Shown here piece after piece: positions 9,817-18,557 of a stretch of 64,000 nucleotides of DNA (within the stretch, counting starts at the first letter, position 1; every line of letters begins with the position of its first letter). The notes below the pieces were generated by a model, which saw nothing but the letters and a program-made list of their open reading frames with translations, was not told the origin of the DNA and did not search any database. Position numbers and translations under genes: made by a program. The stretch is from Xanthomonas sp. SI (GTDB lineage: Bacteria; Pseudomonadota; Gammaproteobacteria; Xanthomonadales; Xanthomonadaceae): NCBI RefSeq assembly GCF_014236855.1, contig NZ_CP051261.1, positions 2,356,001 to 2,420,000 on the forward strand. The letters run 5' to 3'.

Positions 9817-10344
9817 GGCGTGTGCTCTCGGGTTTGGGATGGGACCTGCTGCGCCCCGGCTGCAGCGTCGTCGACACCGGATTGATACCGGTGTCATTCG
9901 GTGGCCGCAGGGAGGCGATCGGCGGCCATGGCGTGGCCGGCGCGAATGCTAGGCGCGCCTTGGCGCGCTGCCGTTCGATGCCGCAGCCAAATCCCGGTTG
10001 TGGCGGAGCGATCACGGTTTGGCGCGGTAGGCGTTTCTAGGCACTGCGTCCGCCGGCACTGCTTGTGTGATGGATTGCTATGCTTGGGCGGAAGCGGATC
10101 CCAGGTCAGCCGGCGGCAGCGCTAGCGCTTCGCTCCGGCTGCTGCGTTGCGCCACGGCGCTGCGCGACGCCTGAGGGGTGTCGGGCCAGGATTCGGGGGA
10201 TGGCGCCGGCGCCGGCAGCGTCGCTGAGGACGCGTTGCGCAAGCCGGGCCGCGCGCAGCGCCGATGCTTGCCTGGACATGGCGTGCGCGCGCACCGATGT
10301 ATCTGCGCCGGCTCTGTCCATCGCGCGGACGGGCAGGGCGCGGC
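9817..10344. other. Intergenic region without convincing gene
   Basis: This 528-bp stretch separates the pectinesterase 5' end from the eutC 3' end. Short open frames exist on both strands, but they have no ribosome binding site, no family features and the composition of shadow frames. I see no strong hairpin or dispersed repeat here. It should contain the pectinesterase promoter, which I could not pinpoint. Confidence 0.6.
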
Positions 10345-11172
10345 TCACTCCGGGATCAGGAAATTGCCCAGCGACTTGGGCGCGGCCTCGTCGGTGGCCG
10401 ACAGCGCCGGCGTGTCAGCCTGGTCCTTCAGTTGCACGCCGGAGAGCTGCCGCCGGCACGCCTCGCGCATCAGCCAGGCCAGTTTGTGCGCGGCCTGCGC
10501 ATAGCTCAGGCCGGCTTCGCGCACATTGGAGATGCAGTTGCGGCAGGCGTCGTTGAGGCCCACGCGCGGGGCGTAGGTGAAGTACAGGCCGAGGCTGTCC
10601 GGCGAACTGAGGCCGGGGCGCTCGCCGATCAGCACCACGCTCATGCGCGCGTCCAGCAGTTCGCCGATCTCGTCGCCGATCGCCACGCGCCCCTGTTCGA
10701 CCAGCGCCACCGGCGCCAGCGTCCAGCCTTCGGCCGCGGCCAGCGCGTCGATGCGTTCCAGCATCGGCGTGGCATGGCGATGCACCGCCAGCGCCGACAG
10801 CCCGTCGGCCACCACCACGGCCAGGTCGTAGCTGCGGCGTTGCATGGCGATGCGGCCGCGCAGTTCGCTGGCCGCGTCCTCGCTCAGCCGCCGGCCCAGG
10901 TCGGGCCGCTGCAGGTAGACGTGGCGGTCGGCCGCGGCGCTGCGCAGCGCGACGTGATCGCGGCCACGCGCGTCCAGCGCCGCGGCCAGCGGCGCCGGAT
11001 CGAAGCGCAGGTGCACCGCGTCGCGCGCCTGCGCATGCGCGAACTGGAAATCCAGCTGCGCCGCGGTCGGCAGGCTGGTGCCGGTGCGGCCCAGGGCGAT
11101 GCGCGCCGGGGTCAGCCGGCGCAGCGCGGCCCAGAGATCGGCGCGGGCAGGGCGGTCGCTGTCGTCGTGCAT
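10345..11172 (-). CDS. eutC: Ethanolamine ammonia-lyase small subunit
   Basis: A 275-residue subunit of the adenosylcobalamin-dependent ethanolamine ammonia-lyase, which splits ethanolamine to acetaldehyde and ammonia. Recognisable EutC features include [13 protein letters not shown] near the N-terminus, [21 protein letters not shown] and the C-terminal Cys pair region [10 protein letters not shown]. It begins 11 bp after eutB, so the two subunits are co-translated. The far longer open frame upstream overlaps eutB and is not real. The window shows no microcompartment, eutA reactivase or eutJ gene, so this is the minimal eutBC type. Confidence 0.96.
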   Translation of the reverse strand: MHDDSDRPARADLWAALRRLTPARIALGRTGTSLPTAAQLDFQFAHAQARDAVHLRFDPAPLAAALDARGRDHVALRSAAADRHVYLQRPDLGRRLSEDAASELRGRIAMQRRSYDLAVVVADGLSALAVHRHATPMLERIDALAAAEGWTLAPVALVEQGRVAIGDEIGELLDARMSVVLIGERPGLSSPDSLGLYFTYAPRVGLNDACRNCISNVREAGLSYAQAAHKLAWLMREACRRQLSGVQLKDQADTPALSATDEAAPKSLGNFLIPE

Positions 11173-11183
11173 GCGCGGCCCGC

Positions 11184-12578
11184 TCAACTCAGTTGCGCCA
11201 GCGCGCGCCGGAACGCGGCCGGCGGCTCGTGGCCGAGGCGGAAGCGGCCGTTGTCCAGGCGCAGGATGTCCAGCCGCTCCAGCCAGGCTTCGAACTCCGG
11301 CGCCGGACGCAGGCCCAGCGCCTGGCGCGCGTACAGCGCGTCGTGGAACGAGGTGGTCTGGTAGTTGAGCATCACGTCGTCGGAGCCGGGGATGCCCATG
11401 ATGAAGTTGATCCCGGCGGTGCCGAGCAGGGTCAGCAGCACGTCCATGTCGTCCTGGTCGGCTTCGGCATGGTTGGTGTAGCAGATGTCGCAACCCATCG
11501 GCACGCCGAGCAGCTTGCCGCAGAAGTGGTCTTCCAGGCCGGCGCGGATGATCTGCTTGCCGTCGTACAGGTATTCGGGACCGATGAAGCCGACCACGGT
11601 GTTGACCAGCAGCGGCTTGAAGCGGCGCGCCACCGCGTAGGCGCGCACTTCGCAGGTCTGCTGGTCCACGCCGTGGTGCGCGTCGGCCGACAGCGCGCTG
11701 CCCTGGCCGGTCTCGAAATACATCACATTGTCGCCGACGCTGCCGCGCTTGAGGCTCAGCCCGGCCTCGTAGCCTTGCTGCAGCAGCGCCAGGTCGATGC
11801 CGAAGCTGGCGTTGGCCTTCTGCGTGCCGGCGATCGACTGGAACACCAGATCCAGCGGCACGCCGCGTTCGATCGCCTCGATCGAGGTGGTGACGTGGGT
11901 CAGCACGCAGGCCTGGGTCGGGATCTGGTAGCCGGCGATCACCGCGTCGAGCATCTTCAGCAGTTCGCAGATGGTCTGGGTGTTGTCGCTGGCCGGGTTG
12001 ATCCCGATCACCGCATCGCCGTTGGCGTACAGCAGCCCGTCGAGCACGCTGGCGGCGATGCCGGCCAGGTCGTCGGTGGGATGGTTGGGTTGCAGGCGCG
12101 TGGACAGGCGCCCGCGCAATCCGAGCGTGTTGCGGAACGCGGTGACCACGCGGATCTTCTGCGCCACCAGCACCAAGTCCTGGATCCGCATCAGCTTGGA
12201 CACCGCCGCGGCCATCTCCGGGGTCAGGCCCGGTGCCAGCGCCGCCAGCGCGGCCTCGTCGGCCGCTTCGCTGAGCAGCCAGTCGCGGAAGCCGCCGACG
12301 GTCAGGTGCGCCACCGGCGCGAACGCGGCCGCGTCGTGGCTGTCGACGATCAGCCGGGTCACCTCGTCGTCTTCGTAGGGAATCACCGCCTCGTCGAGGA
12401 AGTGCCGCAGCGGCAGGTCGGCCAGCGCCATCTGCGCCGCCACCCGCTGCGGCTCGCTGGCCGCGGCCAGCCCGGCCAGGCGGTCGCCCGAGCGCGCCGG
12501 TGTGGCCTTGGCCAGCAGGTCCTTGAGGTCGTCGAAGCGCCAGGTCTGGCCGCCGACGCTGTGTGCGAAACCGCTCAT
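11184..12578 (-). CDS. eutB: Ethanolamine ammonia-lyase large subunit
   Basis: A 464-residue TIM-barrel subunit that holds ethanolamine and adenosylcobalamin. Typical stretches are the N-terminal [47 protein letters not shown], and [17 protein letters not shown]. The length matches the family (about 455-465). The start at 12578 ([10 protein letters not shown]) lies 49 bp after the permease gene. With eutC and the permease it forms a compact uptake-and-cleavage operon that would supply nitrogen, and acetyl units if acetaldehyde is oxidised elsewhere. Confidence 0.97.
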   Translation of the reverse strand: MSGFAHSVGGQTWRFDDLKDLLAKATPARSGDRLAGLAAASEPQRVAAQMALADLPLRHFLDEAVIPYEDDEVTRLIVDSHDAAAFAPVAHLTVGGFRDWLLSEAADEAALAALAPGLTPEMAAAVSKLMRIQDLVLVAQKIRVVTAFRNTLGLRGRLSTRLQPNHPTDDLAGIAASVLDGLLYANGDAVIGINPASDNTQTICELLKMLDAVIAGYQIPTQACVLTHVTTSIEAIERGVPLDLVFQSIAGTQKANASFGIDLALLQQGYEAGLSLKRGSVGDNVMYFETGQGSALSADAHHGVDQQTCEVRAYAVARRFKPLLVNTVVGFIGPEYLYDGKQIIRAGLEDHFCGKLLGVPMGCDICYTNHAEADQDDMDVLLTLLGTAGINFIMGIPGSDDVMLNYQTTSFHDALYARQALGLRPAPEFEAWLERLDILRLDNGRFRLGHEPPAAFRRALAQLS

Positions 12579-12627
12579 GCCGGGTTCTCCTGCAGGCGCC
12601 CGCGCGCGGCGGGCGCCGTGTCCTCGA

Positions 12628-13995
12628 TCATGCCTCGCCGCTGGCCTCGGCGGCGACGATGCCGCCGTTGCCGCGCAGGCTCAGCGCGCAGCAGCCGGCA
12701 CCGAGCAGCATCAGGCCCAGGAATACCAGCGCCAGCAGCGCGTTGAACCACACCATCGCCGCCAGGCACACCAGTGCCAACAGCAACGCCAGCGCCGGCA
12801 CCAGCGGATAGCCGGGCGCGCGGTAGCTGCGTTCCAGCTGCGGTTCGGCGCGGCGCAGCTTGAACAGGCTGAGCATGCTCATGATGTACATGACGATCGC
12901 GCCGAACACCGACATGGTGATCATCGCCGCGGTCAGCGACATGCCCTGCACCTGCACCAGCCCGTCGCTGTAGATCGCCGCCACGCCGACCACGCCGCCG
13001 GCCAGGATCGCCCGGTGCGGGGTGCGGAAGCGCGACAGCCTGGCCAGGCCGTGCGGCAGGAAGCCGGCGCGCGCCAGCGCGAAGAACTGCCGCGAATAGC
13101 CCAGGATGATGCCGTGGAAGCTGGCCACCAGGCCGAACAGGCCGATCCACACCAGCATGTGCAGCCAGGTCGAGTTGTGCCCGACCACCGCCTTCATCGC
13201 CTGCGGCAGCGGATCGTTGATGTTGGACAGGGTGCGCCAGTCGCCGACGCCGCCGGCCATGATCATCACCCCGAACGCCAGCGTCACCAGGGTCAGGATC
13301 CCGGCGATGTAGGCGCGCGGGATGGTGCGCCTGGGGTCCTTGGCTTCCTCGGCGGCCATCGCCGCGCCCTCGATCGCCAGGAAGAACCAGATCGCGAACG
13401 GGATCGCGGCGAAGATGCCGCCGACCGCCGCCAGGCTGAAGGTGTCCGACCCGGCCCAGCCGCCGCGCGCGAAGTTGGCCACGCTGAAGCCCGGCGCGAC
13501 CACGCCCATGAACACCAGCAGCTCTATCACCGCCAGCACGGTGACGATCAGCTCGAAGGTGGCGGCGATGCCGACGCCGAGGATGTTCAAGGTCATGAAG
13601 ATGGCATAGGCGCCGACCGCGGCCAGGCGCGGGTCCAGGGTCGGGAACTGCACGTTGAGGTAGGCGCCGATCGCCATCGCGATCGCCGGCGGCGCGAACA
13701 CGAACTCGATCAGCGTGGCGATGCCGGCGATCATCCCGCCGGCAGTGCCGAACGCGCGCAGGCTGTAGGCGAACGGACCGCCGGCGTTGGGAATGGCGGT
13801 GGTCAGTTCGGTGAAGCTGAAGATGAAACAGGTGTACATCACCGCCACCAGCACGGTGGTGACCAGGAAGCCGAGCGTGCCGGCGGCGCCCCAGCCATAG
13901 CTCCAGCCGAAGTATTCGCCGGAGATCACCAGGCCCACGGCGATGCCCCACAGGTGCAGGGTGCCGAGGGTGGGTTTGAGCTTGTCGATCGTCAT
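12628..13995 (-). CDS. eat: Ethanolamine permease, APC superfamily
   Basis: A 455-residue transporter with about twelve membrane segments, upstream of eutB. Features of the Eat-type ethanolamine permeases include LHLWGIAVGLVISGEYFGWSYGW at the N-terminus, NAGGPFAYSLRAFG, AIEGAAMAAEEAKDPRRTIPR and the SRQFFALARAGFLP loop. The ATG at 13995 is chosen because AGGAG sits nine bases before it; another ATG at 14004 is directly adjacent to the AGGAG and so too close. Upstream codons in the longer frame are Arg/Ala-rich and unlikely. Its position as the first gene of the eut operon supports ethanolamine as substrate. Confidence 0.93.
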   Translation of the reverse strand: MTIDKLKPTLGTLHLWGIAVGLVISGEYFGWSYGWGAAGTLGFLVTTVLVAVMYTCFIFSFTELTTAIPNAGGPFAYSLRAFGTAGGMIAGIATLIEFVFAPPAIAMAIGAYLNVQFPTLDPRLAAVGAYAIFMTLNILGVGIAATFELIVTVLAVIELLVFMGVVAPGFSVANFARGGWAGSDTFSLAAVGGIFAAIPFAIWFFLAIEGAAMAAEEAKDPRRTIPRAYIAGILTLVTLAFGVMIMAGGVGDWRTLSNINDPLPQAMKAVVGHNSTWLHMLVWIGLFGLVASFHGIILGYSRQFFALARAGFLPHGLARLSRFRTPHRAILAGGVVGVAAIYSDGLVQVQGMSLTAAMITMSVFGAIVMYIMSMLSLFKLRRAEPQLERSYRAPGYPLVPALALLLALVCLAAMVWFNALLALVFLGLMLLGAGCCALSLRGNGGIVAAEASGEA

Positions 13996-14495
13996 TGCGC
14001 ACATCTCCTGGACGGGGGGAGGGAGAGCGAACGCCGCGGCGAACCACCGCGGGGACTGCGATTGCGCATTGCGCGCCTGTGCCGGCGCAGGGCCGGCCGT
14101 TTTTACGCAGGCCGCTTTACGGTTATACCGCAAAGCAGCATGGCTGCCGCAGGTTCGGTCCGCGGCCGCATTTGGATACGATCGGTGGCGGCGGCTGCGC
14201 TATGCTCGGGTGCAGATTTCAGGGGGCCGTCAGTCCGGTGCGGGACGGGCAACGCCGTGTTGGCGCGGACGCGACGAGGAAGACCGAGTGGGATGTAGGC
14301 CGATGAGCGAGCGCACGATGCCGCCGCACCGGGCGCGCTCAAGCGCGTTCCGTCGGTCTGCCGTGGCCGTCGTCCAGGCGGGGGCGCGCGTCGCCGACGC
14401 GCGGTGCGCCGGCTGCGGCGCCAGGCGCCAGCGGTCGCACGCCGGACACCGCGACATGGCCCAGCCCCGTCGCGCCGACAGGCCCTGATCGACGT
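13996..14495. other. Divergent intergenic region, eut operon / diguanylate cyclase
   Basis: This 500-bp region should hold both divergent promoters. A TATAAC hexamer on the minus strand (14122-14127) could be a -10 element for the eut operon, but no good -35 is present at normal spacing. Short frames here lack coding features. No repeat of the families seen elsewhere was found. Confidence 0.5.
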
Positions 14496-16181
14496 ATGAC
14501 GCGTTTGTGCCGTTGCTCGCGCTGGCTGCTGTTGCTGTGCCTGTGCGTGGCCGAAGCCGCGTTCGCGCAGCATGTGCACTTGCAACGCCTGCCGGCCGAT
14601 CCGCCCGCCGCCGAGGTGGTGACGGGGGCGCATCTGGCGCAATTGCAGGACGGTGCGCATGGCAGCGCCCTGTACGAGCCGCTGAAGACGCCGACCTGGT
14701 GGCGCGTCCGCGCCGACCGCGCGATCGGCAGCGACGGCGATCCGCAACTGGTGCTGCAGGCGCCGTATCTGACCCAGGTGGAAGCCTGGGTGCCGGGCCA
14801 GGCCACGCCGACCCGGCACGCGCTGTACGGCGCCGACGCCGACCTGCGCTATTCGACCCGCGCGCTGGTCATCGCGCTGCCGCACGGCCTGCCGCAGGGC
14901 GCCTCGGTGTGGCTGCGGGTACACGCGCCGGCGGCGGTCCCGATGCCGGTGTCGATCGCACCGCTGGCGCAGGTGCACCGCGACGACCTGCACTACGTCG
15001 GCTGGCGCGCCTTCATCATCGGCTCGACCGCGGTGCTGGCGATCCTGGCGATCGCGCTGTGGGCGCGGCTGCGCGAACGGGTCTACGGCTATTTCACCGC
15101 CAACGTCCTGTGCGTGCTGCTGTACCTGCTGGGCATCGGCGGCGAAGCGCGGGTGGTGCCGGGCCTGGACGTGCTGTTCGCTTCCTCGCCAGCGCCGATA
15201 CGGATCGTGGCGGCGCTGGGCGGCTTCTTCATCATCAATTTCCAGCGCCGGCAGCTGGAAATGTACCGGCATCTGCCGCGGCTGGACCGGGTGCTGCGGG
15301 CCTGCGCCATCTTCCTGCTGTGCATCGCCGCGGCCTGCGTGGTCTCGACGGCGTCCTGGCTGAGCCTGCTCGGCAACCTCACGCTGATCGTCAGCGCCAT
15401 GTTGCTGCTGCCGTGCTCGCTGCTGCTGGCCTTGCGCGGGCAGCGCTATGCCTGGCACCTGCTGGCGTCGTGGGCGCCGCTGCTGGCGTTCTGCGTGCTG
15501 CGCTGCCTGGAGCTGAGCGGATGGCTGCGCCTGGACCAAGCCACGCCCTGGGTGGCGCACGGCATCAGCCTGGCGCTGGCCATTTCGTGCCTGCTGGTGA
15601 CGATCGGCCTGGCCGAGCAGATGCTGGAACTGCGCCGCGACCGCGACCGGGTGAACCGGCTGGCGACGGTGGACGGCCTCACCGGCATGCTGACCCGCGC
15701 GGCGATGCAGCAGCGCCTGGCACAGGCGATGCTGGACGCCACGGCCGCCGCGCAGCCGCTGGCCGTGGCCTATGTCGACATCGACCACTTCAAGCGCATC
15801 AACGACGTGCATGGTCACGGTGCCGGCGACGACTGCCTGCGCTGGGTCGCCGCCTGCGCCCGCGCGCGCCTGCGCAGCACCGACACGCTCGGCCGCCAGG
15901 GCGGCGACGAAATGCTGGTGTTGATGCCGGGCGCCACGCTCGCCGCGGCGCAGCGCGTGGCCGAAGACATCCGCCGGCATCTGCACGAACAGCCGCTGCA
16001 GCGCGGCGGGCAGACGCTGTCATGCACGCTGAGCGTCGGCGTGGCCCAATGGCAGCAGGGCGAGAGCATCGAGTCGCTGCTGCAGCGCGCCGACGCCGCG
16101 CTCTACGCCAGCAAAGCCGCCGGCCGAAACCGGGTCAGCGTATCCCCGATCACGTCCATCCACGAGGAGTCGCCGCCATGA
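14496..16181 (+). CDS. Membrane diguanylate cyclase with 7TMR-DISM-type sensor
   Basis: A 561-residue protein: signal peptide (residues 1-24), a periplasmic beta-sandwich region of about 140 residues with paired Trp motifs (PTWWRVRAD, ASVWLRV), seven or so membrane segments (about 170-375), a short coiled linker, and a GGDEF domain (about 395-550). This is the 7TMR-DISM architecture, thought to sense small carbohydrate-like ligands. The active-site motif reads GGDEM rather than GGDEF; Gly-Gly-Asp-Glu are kept, so cyclase activity is plausible. The inhibitory site RSTD lies five residues upstream of it and is intact. The stop overlaps the start of the next gene (ATGA). Confidence 0.9.
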   Translation: MTRLCRCSRWLLLLCLCVAEAAFAQHVHLQRLPADPPAAEVVTGAHLAQLQDGAHGSALYEPLKTPTWWRVRADRAIGSDGDPQLVLQAPYLTQVEAWVPGQATPTRHALYGADADLRYSTRALVIALPHGLPQGASVWLRVHAPAAVPMPVSIAPLAQVHRDDLHYVGWRAFIIGSTAVLAILAIALWARLRERVYGYFTANVLCVLLYLLGIGGEARVVPGLDVLFASSPAPIRIVAALGGFFIINFQRRQLEMYRHLPRLDRVLRACAIFLLCIAAACVVSTASWLSLLGNLTLIVSAMLLLPCSLLLALRGQRYAWHLLASWAPLLAFCVLRCLELSGWLRLDQATPWVAHGISLALAISCLLVTIGLAEQMLELRRDRDRVNRLATVDGLTGMLTRAAMQQRLAQAMLDATAAAQPLAVAYVDIDHFKRINDVHGHGAGDDCLRWVAACARARLRSTDTLGRQGGDEMLVLMPGATLAAAQRVAEDIRRHLHEQPLQRGGQTLSCTLSVGVAQWQQGESIESLLQRADAALYASKAAGRNRVSVSPITSIHEESPP

Positions 16182-17134
16182 CTGCAGGTCCCGCCGTTTC
16201 CCCGATCGATCCCACGCAACTGCGTGTCGCCGACATCCTGCTGCAGCTGGGCCGCGGTCCGGTTTCGGAACTGATCGCCTGGTGCGGCGACAGCATCTAC
16301 AGCCATGCCGCGATCGTGGCCGACCAGGGCGACCTCATCGAGGCCGCGGCCAAGGGCGTGCGCCGCTATCCGCTGCAGCAGCGGCTGGCCGATACCGGTA
16401 ACTATCTGCTGATCGACGCCTACCGCCCGCTCAGCTACGCCGGCGTCGCGCTGGACGATGCCGATCGCGCCAGCGTGCTGGCCAAGGCGCAGTCGCTGCT
16501 CGGCGTGCCGTATCCGCTGGACAGCCTGGCCACGCTGGGCGTGCTGGTGGCGATCCGCGGCAAGTGGCCGCAGCACTGGCTGGCGCGGATCGTGGTGCGC
16601 GAGGCGCTGGACCATCTGGTCCGCGACAACCCTTCGCACATGGTGTGCAGCGAGGTGGTGTACCGCGCCCTGGCCGAATGCGACGCGCAGCCGAGCGGAC
16701 GGCTGGCACCGCAGATCGTGCTCAGCGGACCGACCCACCTGCCGTTTCCGGACATGGACTGGAAGGCGCTGTGGGAGGAGGTGTGGCAGTTGTTGCACCC
16801 GCAGCGGCAGCAGGCGCTCGGCGACGTGGCGCAGCGCCTGGCCGCGGTGGAAGGCGCGCCGGCGGGCATGCTGGCGGCCTCGCTGACCGCGGTCGGCGAC
16901 GATGAACTGGCCACGCGCGCCAATGCGGTGCGCGCCGGGCTGGGTCTGGAGCCGCTGCCGATCACCAATCAAGCGCTGGACGACGGTTCGCTGCTGGTGG
17001 AGGCGGCCGCCGATGCAACGCCAACGCCGCTGCCCCATCCCAATCCCAAGCTGGTGATGCCGCTGGATCTGGCCAACAGCCCCTCGCACGTGGTGCTGGG
17101 CCGGCTGTTGCAGGCGGAGGATGCGCCGGCGTAG
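16178..17134 (+). CDS. YiiX/YaeF-like permuted NlpC/P60 (papain-like) hydrolase
   Basis: A 318-residue protein of the circularly permuted papain-like fold. The N-terminal half carries YSHAAIVADQGDLIEAA, with the expected His, and the C-terminal half carries MVCSEVVYRAL, with the expected nucleophilic Cys in a CSE context. These match YiiX/YaeF-type proteins, which are thought to act on lipids or peptides at membranes. No signal peptide is seen. The ATG overlaps the stop of the diguanylate cyclase gene, and GAGGAG at 16164-16169 precedes it. Translational coupling suggests a shared process, but the substrate is unknown. Confidence 0.75.
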   Translation: MTAGPAVSPIDPTQLRVADILLQLGRGPVSELIAWCGDSIYSHAAIVADQGDLIEAAAKGVRRYPLQQRLADTGNYLLIDAYRPLSYAGVALDDADRASVLAKAQSLLGVPYPLDSLATLGVLVAIRGKWPQHWLARIVVREALDHLVRDNPSHMVCSEVVYRALAECDAQPSGRLAPQIVLSGPTHLPFPDMDWKALWEEVWQLLHPQRQQALGDVAQRLAAVEGAPAGMLAASLTAVGDDELATRANAVRAGLGLEPLPITNQALDDGSLLVEAAADATPTPLPHPNPKLVMPLDLANSPSHVVLGRLLQAEDAPA

Positions 17135-17193
17135 CGCCGGCTGCTCAAGCAGGAGTTTCGTAAGCTGCGAAAGTGCGTTGGCGGATGGTGTCT

Positions 17194-17438
17194 GTCGCGG
17201 CTGAAGCCGCTCCTACAAGGTGCGCGGGTACTTGCGGTGTGCACTGTAGGAGCGGCTTCAGCCGCGACCATGTCATGTCCGAAGCCCGAAGGTTCACCGC
17301 TGCGCCGGCCGCGACTGAAGCCGTTTCTACAAAAGGGGCGAACGCCCCTCGATATTTGTGGAGGCGACTTCTGTGGGAGCGACTTCAGTCGCGACGGGCT
17401 CTACCGGTAAGGCCCGTCGCGACTGAAGTCGCTCCCAC
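17194..17438. repeat. Cluster of five 23-bp REP-like palindromic units
   Basis: Five units of the family at 1108-1173 lie at 17194-17216, 17246-17268, 17308-17330, 17373-17395 and 17416-17438, alternating in orientation. The first two carry CGGCTTCAGCCG cores. The last two carry CGACTTCAGTCG and a GTGGGAGC end. The paired changes keep the internal palindrome intact, which implies selection on the folded form. The third is imperfect. The last two form a large inverted repeat with a 20-bp loop. Confidence 0.88.
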
Positions 17439-17451
17439 AAAAAAGCAGTCG

Positions 17452-17757
17452 CTTCGTGCGCTTCAGCGCCAGCAACCGATCGATGCGCACATCGAGCCGG
17501 GCAAGACGAACGTCTCGGCCACGGAGATGAAGAACGCGCCGCCGCGCGCCACTGGAGATGAACTGCCGGCTGTTACTTCGTCCGCTCCAGCACCAACAGC
17601 GGATCGATGCGCACGTCGAACCGCGCAAGACGAACGACTCGGCCACGGAGATGAAGAACGCGCCGCCGCGTGCCGCTGGAGATGAACTGCCGGCTGTTAC
17701 TTCGTCCGCTCCAGCACCAACAACGGATCGATGCGTACATCGAACCAGTTCATCCCC
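17452..17757. repeat. 124-bp tandem duplication of the M23 peptidase 3' end
   Basis: A 124-bp unit beginning CTTCGTCCGCTCC recurs at 17452 (diverged), 17576 and 17700. The last, partial copy is the authentic 3' end of the M23 peptidase gene (reading VRIDPLLVLERTK on the minus strand). The two upstream copies therefore carry about 55 bp of that gene's 3' end plus about 70 bp of downstream sequence. The stop codon is copied too, so recombination between units would preserve the protein end. No gene of its own is encoded. Confidence 0.88.
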
Positions 17758-18557
17758 CAATGCAGATGCGGCCCGGTCGCGCGCCCGGTGGCGCCGACCG
17801 CACCAATCACCTGGCCCTGGGCGATGCGGTCACCGACCATCACGTCGATCCGCGACAGGTGCAGGAAGTTGGAGCTGACCCCGTAGCCGTGGTCGAGCAG
17901 CACGGTGCCGCCGGTCAGGTACAGGTCCGGCGCGGCAAAGGTGACCACGCCGGCCGCCGGCGCCTTGACCGGGGTGCCGGTGGGCACGGCGATGTCCATG
18001 CCGGAGTGGCCGGCGCCGGGTTGCCCGTTGTACACGCGGGCATTGCCGAAGCGGCCGCTGATGCGGCCCTGCACCGGCCAGATGAAGGGCGCGGCGAAGT
18101 CGGTGCGGTCGTCGTCGCGGTCGCGCGCGGCGACGACCTGCGCCTGCTCGCGCTTGATCCGCTCGGCGATCGCCGGCGGCGGGTTGACCGTCTTCGGCGG
18201 CACGCCGTTGACGCGTTCCAGCGGCCAGTCGCGTGGGGTCACCGCGATGTCGATGCTCTCGCTGCCGCCATCGGCGCGCTGCACCAGCAGCCGCAGCGGG
18301 CCGCGTTCGTCGCGGCCGATGCCGAACACCACGCTGCCGTAGCCGCTGACCCGCAGCGTGCGCCCGGCGTACTGCACGCGGCTGCCGGGCGCCACTTTGC
18401 CGATCACCAGCGCGCCCTGCGAGGCACTGGCCGGGAACACGCTGCGCGTGTCGGCGCTGGCGGCGGCGCCGGTCTGCGCCTGCAGCGACGGCATCGCCAG
18501 CGCCGACGCCAGCAGGCCGAGCGCCAGCGCGGCACCCGGCACGCGTGTGCGCCGCAT
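17697..18557 (-). CDS. Secreted M23-family peptidoglycan endopeptidase
   Basis: A 286-residue protein with a signal peptide (MRRTRVPGAALALGLLASALAMPSLQAQ) and a C-terminal LytM/M23 domain (about residues 165-280). The zinc motif HxxxD is in GHSGMDIAVPTGTPV and HxH in PHLHWGM, so the catalytic centre looks complete. The middle region (about 40-130) is a beta-rich N-terminal extension seen in M23 proteins of this group. Its start codon overlaps the dihydroorotase stop (ATGA), so it is the last gene of the yidD-pyrC unit. It probably cleaves or remodels peptidoglycan cross-links in the periplasm. A very long open frame continuing upstream is spurious. Confidence 0.92.
   Translation of the reverse strand: MRRTRVPGAALALGLLASALAMPSLQAQTGAAASADTRSVFPASASQGALVIGKVAPGSRVQYAGRTLRVSGYGSVVFGIGRDERGPLRLLVQRADGGSESIDIAVTPRDWPLERVNGVPPKTVNPPPAIAERIKREQAQVVAARDRDDDRTDFAAPFIWPVQGRISGRFGNARVYNGQPGAGHSGMDIAVPTGTPVKAPAAGVVTFAAPDLYLTGGTVLLDHGYGVSSNFLHLSRIDVMVGDRIAQGQVIGAVGATGRATGPHLHWGMNWFDVRIDPLLVLERTK

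Noticed and set aside
10106..10348. An 80-codon minus-strand frame after eutC
   Set aside because: No ribosome binding site, no recognisable features, and composition like other shadow frames.
17401..17760. A 119-codon frame within the tandem repeat region
   Set aside because: It is built from duplicated 3' fragments of the M23 gene in a different frame plus palindromic repeats, with no ribosome binding site.
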